64,000 nt of DNA, taken from the NCBI RefSeq assembly GCF_002797895.1, contig NZ_PGES01000001.1, forward strand, positions 2,542,001 through 2,606,000, written 5' to 3'. A program made the position numbers and the translations under genes. The stretch's first letter is position 1. Each line of letters begins with the position of its first letter. Under the pieces are notes generated by a model. That model searched no databases, was not told the origin of the DNA, and was given only the letters and a program-made list of their open reading frames with translations. Shown piece by piece: positions 45,124 through 52,466 of the stretch. Source of the DNA: Janthinobacterium sp. 67 (GTDB lineage: Bacteria > Pseudomonadota > Gammaproteobacteria > Burkholderiales > Burkholderiaceae_D).

Positions 45124-45927
45124 TTACACCAGCGGCTCGGTCGAACCGGTCAGGGTAAAGATTTCAAAGCCCGTGTCCGTGACGGCCAGCGAGTGCTCGA
45201 ACTGCGCCGACAGCGAGCGGTCCTTCGTCACCGTCGTCCATTTGTCCGGCAAGACCTTGACCTGGTAGCTGCCCACGTTGAGCATCGGTTCGATGGTAAA
45301 AATCATGCCCGGCTCCAGCACGATGCCCGTGCCGGCGCGGCCATAGTGCAGCACCTGCGGCGTGTCGTGGAAGACCTGGCCCACGCCATGGCCGCAGAAG
45401 TCGCGCACGGAGGAAAAGCCCTGCGCCTTGGCCACCGCTTCGATGGCGGCGCCCACGTCGCCCAGGGTCGCGCCCGGACGCACGGTGTGGATGCCGGCCA
45501 TCATGGCTTCATATGCCGTGTTGACGAGGCGGTTTGCCAGGATGGAGACGGCGCCCACCTTGAAGGTGCGGCTCGTGTCGCCGAACCAGCCGTTGAACTT
45601 CGGCGTCACGTCGATGTTGAGGATGTCGCCCACTTTGAGGATCTTGGTGTCCGACGGGATGCCGTGCGTGACCACGTGATTGACGGAGATGCAGCTGGCG
45701 TGCTTGTAGCCGTGGTAGTCGATGGTACCCGGGATGGCGCCGGCAGCGCGCATGAACTCTTCGCACAGGGCGTCGAGCTTGGCCGTCGATACGCCCGGTT
45801 TCACGAAAGGCGCGATGTAGTCGAGCGTGTCGGCGGCGATGCGGCCGGCCGCGCGCATGCCGATGAAACCTTCTTCATCGTGCAGGGGGATTTTCTTGCC
45901 GTGTTCAAGCTGGGTGGAATAGCGCAT
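45124..45927 (-). CDS. map: Type I methionine aminopeptidase
   Basis: 267 residues. It removes the initiator methionine from nascent proteins; cytosolic dimetal enzyme. Metal and catalytic residues are all visible: His in YKHASCISVNHVVTHG, two Asp in NIDVTPKFNGWFGDTSRTF, His in CGHGVGQVFHDTP, Glu in FTIEPML and Glu in AQFEHSLAV. No N-terminal zinc or SH3 extension. The start at 45927 (MRYSTQLEHG) is chosen; the frame remains open inside the tetR gene. Since proteobacteria often have one map next to rpsB, this may be a second copy (not testable here). Confidence 0.95.
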   Translation of the reverse strand: MRYSTQLEHGKKIPLHDEEGFIGMRAAGRIAADTLDYIAPFVKPGVSTAKLDALCEEFMRAAGAIPGTIDYHGYKHASCISVNHVVTHGIPSDTKILKVGDILNIDVTPKFNGWFGDTSRTFKVGAVSILANRLVNTAYEAMMAGIHTVRPGATLGDVGAAIEAVAKAQGFSSVRDFCGHGVGQVFHDTPQVLHYGRAGTGIVLEPGMIFTIEPMLNVGSYQVKVLPDKWTTVTKDRSLSAQFEHSLAVTDTGFEIFTLTGSTEPLV

Positions 45928-45944
45928 GGGGATTCTTTTCTTTG

Positions 45945-46544
45945 TTAGTGTGAGGTGGGGTGGGCGGCCCAGCCGCGCACGGCGTCGTGCGAGGCGCGCA
46001 GCATGGCGTCGACGCTGGCCGGTATCGGTCGCTCCTGGGTCAGGTAAGGCTTGACGACGGCCACGGGCGCGTCGATCAGCACGAATTTGAGCAGCATGTG
46101 ATCGAGGTCCAGCTCCGTCGTGGCGGGCATGGACTCGGCGCAGCGGGCAAAGCAGGCGTCGAGCGCGGCCTGCTCTTCTTCCACGGCGGCCAGCAATTCC
46201 TCGCTGAGGCCGTTGCTGAAATCGGGGCTGTCCGCGCATTGCAGCAGGAAGCGCGCATACACGGGCTTGCGCCGGCACCAGTCCAGCAAGCCGTGCACGC
46301 CGGCCCAGGTGTCGCCGCCGAGCCAGCGGCTGGCCACTTCCTCACGGAAGTCGCTTTTCACGCGCAGCCAGGCGCGCGCCAGGATGGCGTTGCGCGAATC
46401 GAAGCGGTGATACACGGAGCCGATGGGCGCGCCGGCCTTGACGGCGATGGCGGCCATCGAGACGGCGCCCACGCCGCACTGGGCGGCGACGGCGATCGCG
46501 CTGTCGATGAAGTTGTTTTCGTTGAATTTGGCTAGTCTGACCAT
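45945..46544 (-). CDS. TetR-family transcriptional regulator
   Basis: 199 residues. N-terminal helix-turn-helix (GVGAVSMAAIAVKAGAPIGSVYHRFDSRNAILARAW) with a helical ligand-binding domain. The 30-bp palindrome across its start codon is its likely operator. It lies 17 bases upstream of map on the same strand, an unusual partner, and 112 bases from the divergent AMP nucleosidase start, so either may be a target. Ligand unknown. Confidence 0.92.
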   Translation of the reverse strand: MVRLAKFNENNFIDSAIAVAAQCGVGAVSMAAIAVKAGAPIGSVYHRFDSRNAILARAWLRVKSDFREEVASRWLGGDTWAGVHGLLDWCRRKPVYARFLLQCADSPDFSNGLSEELLAAVEEEQAALDACFARCAESMPATTELDLDHMLLKFVLIDAPVAVVKPYLTQERPIPASVDAMLRASHDAVRGWAAHPTSH

Positions 46545-46572
46545 TCAAATAGAATACAGATTCTATTTGAAT
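46543..46572. promoter_or_regulatory. Perfect 30-bp palindromic operator at tetR start
   Basis: Arms ATTCAAATAGAAT (46543-46555) and ATTCTATTTGAAT (46560-46572) around ACAG. It covers the tetR start codon (46544) and its ribosome-site region, as expected for an autoregulated TetR repressor. Confidence 0.85.
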
Positions 46573-46656
46573 CCGTCAAGCGGCCCCAGATGCGCCGACA
46601 AGAGTTGCCCCGCTGCCTTACAATGGTATGCACGAACCGCTACAAGGAGAATCCGC

Positions 46657-48171
46657 TTGCTTACGCCCCCCTTCATCGCCTCCTCCCGCTTCGACGATCC
46701 ACGCCTGGCGTTGGAACAAGTGCAAGCCATTTACCGCAGCAGCATCGAACATTTGCGCGATGCACTGCAGCGCTTTGTCGCCGGCGAAGACATGCACGAA
46801 AGAGTGCGCGCCTGCTACCCCTTCGTGCGCATCCAGACCGATACCGTGGCGCGCGCCGACTCGCCACTGGCTTACGGCTTTGTCGCCGGCCCGGGCGTGT
46901 TTGAAACCACCCTGACGCGCCCCGACCTGTTTGGCGATTACTACCTCGACCAGTTCACCCTGCTGCTGAAAAACCATAACGGCGGCCAGACGGTGTACCT
47001 GGAAGTGGGCGTCAGCGCCCAGCCCATCCCCGTGCATTTCTCGTTCGCCGAGCATGACCATATCGAGGGCAATATGGATGCGGGACGCCGCATGGCCATG
47101 CGCGACCTGTTCGACCTGCCCGACCTGTCGGCCATGGACGACGGCATCGCCAACGGCACGCACGAACCGGCGCACGGCGAAGCGCAGCCGCTGTCGCTGT
47201 TCACGGGACCGCGCGTCGACTACTCGCTGCAGCGCCTGCGCCACTACAGCGGCACCTCGCCACAGCACTTCCAGAACTTCGTCCTGTTTACCAATTACCA
47301 GTTCTACATCGACGAATTCATCCGCCTGGGCCACGCCATGATGGAGCGCGCGCCCGATGCGGCCGCGCCCTCGGACGACGATGGCTACATCGCCTTTGTC
47401 GAACCGGGCAACGTGGTCACGCGCAGGGTCGGCCAGACGGTAGCAAGCGAGGATGCGCTGGGCGCCGCGCCGCCGCGCCTGCCGCAGATGCCCGCCTACC
47501 ATTTGCTGCGCGCGGACGGCAGCGGCATCACCATGGTCAATATCGGCGTGGGACCGGCCAATGCGAAGACCATCACCGACCATATCGCCGTGCTGCGCCC
47601 GCACGCCTGGCTGATGCTGGGTCATTGCGCCGGCTTGCGCACCACGCAAAGCCTGGGCGACTACGTGCTGGCGCATGCGTACGTGCGCGAAGACCACGTG
47701 CTCGACGAAGACTTGCCGCTGTGGGTGCCGATCCCGCCGCTGGCGGAAATCCAGCAGGCGCTGCAAACGGCCGTGGCGGAAATCACCCAGCTGACGGGGC
47801 ATGACTTGAAACACATCATGCGCACAGGGACGGTGGCCAGCACGGACAACCGCAACTGGGAACTGCTGCCGCAGCGCACGCCGGAGCGCCGTTTCAGCCA
47901 GAGCCGCGCCATCGCGCTGGACATGGAAAGCGCGACGATCGCCGCCAACGGCTTCCGTTTCCGCGTCCCCTACGGCACCCTGCTGTGCGTGAGCGACAAG
48001 CCGCTGCACGGCGAAATCAAGCTGCCCGGCATGGCCAACCACTTCTACCGCGAACGGGTCGACCAGCATCTGCGCATCGGCATCCGCGCCGTGGAACTGC
48101 TGCGCCGCCAGGGCGTGGATCGCCTGCACAGCCGGAAATTACGCAGCTTTGCGGAAGTGGCGTTTCAGTAA
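46657..48171 (+). CDS. amn: AMP nucleosidase
   Basis: 504 residues. Hydrolyses AMP to adenine and ribose-5-phosphate, part of purine balance; cytosolic. The C-terminal nucleoside phosphorylase-like domain shows MVNIGVGPANAKTITDHIAV, MLGHCAGLRTTQ and the nucleoside-binding SRAIALDMESATIAANGFR. Length and order match the enterobacterial enzyme (about 484). Start: AAGGAG at 46644-46649 is seven bases before a TTG at 46657, with no suitable ATG; this TTG gives an N-terminus (LTPPFIASSRFDDPRLALEQ) that fits the family. Confidence 0.92.
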   Translation: MLTPPFIASSRFDDPRLALEQVQAIYRSSIEHLRDALQRFVAGEDMHERVRACYPFVRIQTDTVARADSPLAYGFVAGPGVFETTLTRPDLFGDYYLDQFTLLLKNHNGGQTVYLEVGVSAQPIPVHFSFAEHDHIEGNMDAGRRMAMRDLFDLPDLSAMDDGIANGTHEPAHGEAQPLSLFTGPRVDYSLQRLRHYSGTSPQHFQNFVLFTNYQFYIDEFIRLGHAMMERAPDAAAPSDDDGYIAFVEPGNVVTRRVGQTVASEDALGAAPPRLPQMPAYHLLRADGSGITMVNIGVGPANAKTITDHIAVLRPHAWLMLGHCAGLRTTQSLGDYVLAHAYVREDHVLDEDLPLWVPIPPLAEIQQALQTAVAEITQLTGHDLKHIMRTGTVASTDNRNWELLPQRTPERRFSQSRAIALDMESATIAANGFRFRVPYGTLLCVSDKPLHGEIKLPGMANHFYRERVDQHLRIGIRAVELLRRQGVDRLHSRKLRSFAEVAFQ

Positions 48172-48178
48172 GCGTGCG

Positions 48179-48649
48179 TCAGGGGAAAAACCGGGGATCG
48201 TAGCTCCATCGCCTGACGGTGCTGGCGGTGACCGCCGCGGCATCGGCATGGCGGGGGTTGAGCAAGACATTGTATTCGTCGGGCACGATCACGGAAGGCA
48301 CCAGCAACAAGGCGGATTTTCCCGCTGCAATCCAGCCATCGCCAGCCCGCTTGCCCGACAAGCCGGCCGGTATGGCGTCCCAGCCGCCAGGAAATGGATC
48401 GAGTACCTGACGCGCACTCCACACGCCATCGGGAATGGCGATACGCACCAGGTAACGGTTGAATGGCAGGCCGCCGCCCCGCAGGTAATGCACGGTTTCC
48501 AGGGTGGCCAGGGCGATACTCGTCGAGCAATACACGACGGGCGCGCCCTTGCTGTTCCAGCGGCCACCCGTGATCCTGGCGCCGGTGCCGCTCAGGTCAC
48601 TGGCGGCATAAGCTGGCGTCTCGACGGCAATACGCCAGAGCACGTTCAT
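48179..48649 (-). CDS. RES-domain toxin
   Basis: 156 residues, one RES domain. Conserved points: WRIAVETPAYA with Arg, GGRWNSKGAPVVYCS, and SIALATLETVHYL with Glu. RES toxins degrade NAD+ (phosphorolysis or glycohydrolysis) or modify targets by ADP-ribosyl transfer. Its ATG overlaps the antitoxin stop by 4 bases. The upstream Xre/MbcA/ParS-type protein is the cognate antitoxin. Confidence 0.92.
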   Translation of the reverse strand: MNVLWRIAVETPAYAASDLSGTGARITGGRWNSKGAPVVYCSTSIALATLETVHYLRGGGLPFNRYLVRIAIPDGVWSARQVLDPFPGGWDAIPAGLSGKRAGDGWIAAGKSALLLVPSVIVPDEYNVLLNPRHADAAAVTASTVRRWSYDPRFFP

Positions 48650-49122
48650 GCATAGGCCCCGCTCTGCGTCATGGACAGCAATTCCGCCACCAGTTTTTGC
48701 CCCTCGAAGGTGTCCATGTAGCTGGCCGGCGTGGCACCCGCCAGCGCAGGCAGCGGTTTGCTCAGCCAATCGGAGACCCAGCGCGCCGCGTCAAAACCGG
48801 CGGGATCGCCCGATTGTTCGACCATCGCCTGCACCATGCCAATCAGGGTTTCAATCCCCAGCACGCGCTCCGATTCATCCTTCGACAGCAAGCTGGCGTC
48901 TTTTTCCTTGCGGCTGATGGTGGCGCGCGACAGTCCCAGGCTGGACAACAGGAATTCCTTGCTCATGCCCATGCGCGCGGACAGCCGGCTGATCGTCGAG
49001 GCTGGAATACCCCGCCGTATCAGCGCAATGCGCGCATCAGTATCAAAACCGTACAGCGCCATGCCTTCGTACAGCGTCCTCGATTGCTGAGCCGGGACGG
49101 GAGCATCAATGTGTCGTTCCAT
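48646..49122 (-). CDS. Antitoxin Xre/MbcA/ParS family
   Basis: 158 residues. An N-terminal helix-turn-helix-like region (GIPASTISRLSARMGMSKEFLLSSL ... LSRATISRKEK at about 40-80), and the C-terminal toxin-binding domain (AARWVSDWLSKPLPALAGATPASYMDTFEG) ending with the extended tail that plugs the toxin. AAAGGAGGTGA, a near-perfect ribosome site, precedes the ATG. Likely represses its own promoter. Forms a type II module with the RES toxin. Confidence 0.93.
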   Translation of the reverse strand: MERHIDAPVPAQQSRTLYEGMALYGFDTDARIALIRRGIPASTISRLSARMGMSKEFLLSSLGLSRATISRKEKDASLLSKDESERVLGIETLIGMVQAMVEQSGDPAGFDAARWVSDWLSKPLPALAGATPASYMDTFEGQKLVAELLSMTQSGAYA

Positions 49123-49186
49123 AGTCACCTCCTTTAAGACGTTAGTATAGCTCAAATGAGGCAAGCCACAAGGAAAGCACAAGGTC

Positions 49187-49220
49187 AAAAAAATGCCGCT
49201 CAGCGCAAGCTGAACGGCAT
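49187..49220 (-). terminator. Terminator of the cyanophycin-associated ABC/DUF1854 operon
   Basis: On the minus strand ATGCCGTTCAGC/GCTGAGCGGCAT (one wobble pair, loop TTGC) is followed by seven Ts (49193-49187). It lies 36 bases past the DUF1854 stop. Confidence 0.88.
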
Positions 49221-49255
49221 GAGCGGCGGCGCCGCACCGTATTCCAGGAGGTTTC

Positions 49256-49726
49256 TTACAGGAAGCGGTCCAGTATCTTGCGCGTCGTCTTGTCGATATT
49301 GAACATGTCGCGTATCAAAAAGTGGATGCCGTGGTTATCGGCGATCAAGAGCGAGGTGGCGCCGATGCGGCGGATGTCTTCCTCGCCTTTCAGCACGAAC
49401 TGCGTCTCGCCCCGGTCCGTGTCGACATGCCAGGTGCACGGCGTGGCGAAGCTGGAAACGCTTTTCACGCGCGCGATCTCGGGCATGAATTCGCGCCCTT
49501 CCAGTTCTTCCTGCAGCAGGCTGCGCGCCGGTTCCGGCAAGGCGTCGAGGCGGTCGATCCACGCCACTTCCTTGCCATCGCCCAGCACCAGCGAAATGCC
49601 TTCCGACGGCGACTGGATGGGGAAGGCGCGCACGGGCGCCACGCCCTCAAAAACCTGGCCGTCCGCGTCCGTCATCACCAGCTTGCCGAAGGTGTCGCGG
49701 TGTAATGTAAAAGTTGTGCTGGCCAT
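49256..49726 (-). CDS. DUF1854 protein of the cyanophycin locus
   Basis: 156 residues, cytosolic. DUF1854: APVRAFPIQSPSEGISLVLG, KEVAWIDRLDALPEPARSLL, and a C-terminal GEEDIRRIGATSLLIADNHGIHFLIRDM. The family is found next to cyanophycin synthetases and a dedicated ABC transporter in betaproteobacteria; its biochemical role is unknown. It begins two bases after the ABC transporter stop, so the two are co-translated, and a terminator follows. Confidence 0.88.
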   Translation of the reverse strand: MASTTFTLHRDTFGKLVMTDADGQVFEGVAPVRAFPIQSPSEGISLVLGDGKEVAWIDRLDALPEPARSLLQEELEGREFMPEIARVKSVSSFATPCTWHVDTDRGETQFVLKGEEDIRRIGATSLLIADNHGIHFLIRDMFNIDKTTRKILDRFL

Positions 49727-49728
49727 GC

Positions 49729-51999
49729 TTATTCCTTGTCGTCGAGCGCGAGTTCGTTGTTGCGCGCCTGTGCTTCGTAGAGGCGGAAATAGGCGCCCTC
49801 TTTCGCCATCAGTTCATCATGGCTGCCCACTTCAACGACCTGACCGCGGTCCAGCACCACCAGGCGGTCGGCGCGGTGCAGGGTCGACAGCCTGTGCGCG
49901 ATGGCGATCGTCGTGCGGCCCTGTACCAGGTTGTCCAGTGCCTTCTGGATTTCCTTTTCCGTTTCCGAGTCGACCGACGATGTCGCTTCATCCATGATCA
50001 GGATGCGCGGATCGATCAGCAGCGCGCGGGCGATCGAGATGCGCTGGCGTTCGCCGCCGGACAAGCCCTGGCCACGCTCGCCCACCATCGAATCGTAGCC
50101 TTGCGGCAGGCGCAGGATGAATTCGTGCGCATGCGCGGCGCGCGCGGCGGCGATAATTTCCTGGCGCGTCGCGTGCGGCTTGCCGTAGGCGATATTCTCC
50201 GCGATGGTGCCGAAGAACAGGAACGGCTCCTGCAGCACCAGGCCGATGTTGCGGCGGTAATCGGAGACGGCGAACGAGCGGATGTCCACGCCGTCGAGCA
50301 GAATCGCCCCTTCCGACACGTCGTAGAAACGGCAGATCAGGTTGACCAGGGTGCTCTTGCCCGAACCGCTGTGGCCTACCAGGCCGATCATCTCGCCGGC
50401 CTTGATGTTCAGGGTGATGCCGCGGTTGACGGCGCGGTTGCCATAGCGGAAACCGACTTCGCGCAGGTCGATGCGACCTTCGATCTTGTCCAGTTTCACC
50501 GGTTGCGCCGGTTCCGGCACGCTCGACACATGGTCGAGGATGTCGAAGATGCGCTTGGCGGCCGACGCCGATTTCTGCGTCACGGAGACGATGCGGCTCA
50601 TCGAGTCGAGACGGCCATAGAAACGCGTGCTGTAGGCGATGAAGGCGGTCAGCACGCCGACGGTGATTTCGCCGCGCGACAGCTGCCAGATGCCAAAGCA
50701 CCAGATGACCAGCAAACCCATCTCCGTCAGGAACGAGACGGTCGGCGAGAACAGCGACCAGACCTTGTTCAATTTGTCGTTGACGGCCAGGTTGTGCGCG
50801 TTGGCGTCGCGGAAGCGGGCCGCTTCGCGTTTTTCCTGCGCAAACGCCTTCACCACGCGGATGCCGGGAATCGTATCGGCCAGCACGTTGGTCACTTCGC
50901 TCCACACGCGGTCGATCTTTTCAAAGCCCGTGCGCAGGCGGTCGCGCACCAGGTGGATCATCCAGGCGATGAAGGGCAATGGCGCCAGGGTCATGATGGC
51001 CAGCCACGGATTCATCGACCACAGGATCACGCCCGTCATGATGATCATCAGCACGTCGGAAGCAAAATCGAGCAGATGCAGCGAGAGGAAGACGCAGATG
51101 CGGTCACTGCCGCTGCCGATGCGCGCCATCAGGTCGCCCGTGCGCTTGCCGCCGAAAAATTCCAGCGACAGTTTCATCAGGTGTTCATACGTGGCCGAGC
51201 GCAAGTCGGCGCCCATGCGTTCGGACACCAGGGCCAGCACATAGGTCTTGCCCCAGCCCAGCAGCCAGGCCAGCAGGGCCGAACCGAGCAAGCCGCTCAT
51301 GTAGTACACCACCAGCCACGGGTCGATGTGCTTGCCGTTTTGATACGGAATCAGCACATTGTCCATCAGCGGCGCCGTCAGGTACGGTGGAATCATGTGC
51401 GCGGCCGTACTCAGCAGCATCAGTATGAAGCCCAGGGCCAGCTGGCCGCGGTAGGGATGGGCGAAGCGCCACAGGCGGAACAGGGTCCAGGTCGATGGCG
51501 GCGTGTGCAGCACCTTGGCGCAGATCGGGCATTCTTCCTGCTCCGGCTCCAGCGGCGCCTTGCAGCTGGGGCACACTTCCTGTTCCGCTTCCAGCACGGG
51601 CTGGCCCGTCAGGTGGCTGTCGAGGCGCTCGACGAACTGTTCCAGCACGCGGATCGCATGCAGGTTCTGGCCCAGGGTGAAGCGCCACGACGCCAGGCGG
51701 CCGTGGTCGTCGAACAGTTCCAGGTGGCCGACGCCGGCGTGGTCGTGGTGCGTCAGGCGCAATCCGTGGCGGAAAGACCAACTTTTCCAGACGGTATCGC
51801 CCGGCGAACGGGCCAGCAACCGCTTCTCGGTGACAACTATTATGCCTTTTGTGAAACGTAATCGCGCATCGAGGTCAACCTCAACGCTACTTAAAACGTT
51901 CTCCCCTGGAGAAAGGTTGCTTTCCACTTCCGCCAGCCAGTGTTCCGGCAGCGAAGTGAGGGGAATAGTTGTTGCAGGAACACTCAGTTCAGTTGTCAT
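49729..51999 (-). CDS. Cyanophycin-associated ABC transporter with zinc ribbon
   Basis: 756 residues, a half-transporter. Residues 1-130 form a soluble domain of PH-like look. Residues 142-162 are a zinc ribbon (CPSCKAPLEPEQEECPIC). A six-helix exporter-type membrane domain follows (about 175-470), then the ATPase with Walker A GLVGHSGSGKST, signature LSGGERQRISIARALL and Walker B ILIMDEATSSVD. The N-terminal sensor and ribbon are unusual for an exporter. It is divergent from two cyanophycin synthetases and co-translated with the DUF1854 protein. Substrate unknown; a dipeptide, arginine or polymer-linked role is inference. Confidence 0.9.
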   Translation of the reverse strand: MTTELSVPATTIPLTSLPEHWLAEVESNLSPGENVLSSVEVDLDARLRFTKGIIVVTEKRLLARSPGDTVWKSWSFRHGLRLTHHDHAGVGHLELFDDHGRLASWRFTLGQNLHAIRVLEQFVERLDSHLTGQPVLEAEQEVCPSCKAPLEPEQEECPICAKVLHTPPSTWTLFRLWRFAHPYRGQLALGFILMLLSTAAHMIPPYLTAPLMDNVLIPYQNGKHIDPWLVVYYMSGLLGSALLAWLLGWGKTYVLALVSERMGADLRSATYEHLMKLSLEFFGGKRTGDLMARIGSGSDRICVFLSLHLLDFASDVLMIIMTGVILWSMNPWLAIMTLAPLPFIAWMIHLVRDRLRTGFEKIDRVWSEVTNVLADTIPGIRVVKAFAQEKREAARFRDANAHNLAVNDKLNKVWSLFSPTVSFLTEMGLLVIWCFGIWQLSRGEITVGVLTAFIAYSTRFYGRLDSMSRIVSVTQKSASAAKRIFDILDHVSSVPEPAQPVKLDKIEGRIDLREVGFRYGNRAVNRGITLNIKAGEMIGLVGHSGSGKSTLVNLICRFYDVSEGAILLDGVDIRSFAVSDYRRNIGLVLQEPFLFFGTIAENIAYGKPHATRQEIIAAARAAHAHEFILRLPQGYDSMVGERGQGLSGGERQRISIARALLIDPRILIMDEATSSVDSETEKEIQKALDNLVQGRTTIAIAHRLSTLHRADRLVVLDRGQVVEVGSHDELMAKEGAYFRLYEAQARNNELALDDKE

Positions 52000-52466
52000 C
52001 GTAAAGCATACTCCGGCTCGAGGCCAAGCCCTTCAGGGCGGGATTTGGGGGATGGGGCAGTCGCCCGATCAATGTTTGTGTACTGCGCGATGGCGAGGTG
52101 GATGCACCAGTGGCAATTTCCTGTATTGTATCGAATGGATGCCTGCCGGTAAGGAATGATGGCAAAACGAAGCAAAAAAATCAGCGGCCAACGTACAGGA
52201 GCAAGTATACAACAGCCCGCTGTTGCGCAAATGCTCCAGCTTGGCCCGGAGTCGGTATCTTTATAACAAGTATGGCAACAATTAGTAACAATTAGAATGG
52301 CAACACCAGCAGAATACGAGAAGCAAACGCGACAAGAGACCACTAAAAGTGGCACACTGCGCATACCCGGGATAAAGAACCAAGCAAGAGCCTGAAAAGA
52401 CTCTGTAGAGCCAACATAAAGTATCTGGCGCCCAGACGCCTGGCTTGTTATCAAGAAACCACTTAC
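52000..52466. other. Divergent control region of the cyanophycin locus
   Basis: 467 bases without a convincing gene, between the ABC transporter and the first synthetase. It holds an AT-rich patch with two direct copies of AACAATTAG (52277-52285, 52287-52295) flanked by two copies of ATGGCAACA (52272-52280, 52297-52305). Small hairpins lie nearer the synthetase (CCACTAAAAGTGG; TCTGGCGCCCAGA). No known operator was matched. Confidence 0.5.

Noticed and set aside
52348..52362. TGGCAC followed by GC-rich bases, considered as a sigma-54 promoter for the cyanophycin genes
   Set aside because: The GC of the -12 element is not at the required distance from the GG of the -24 element.
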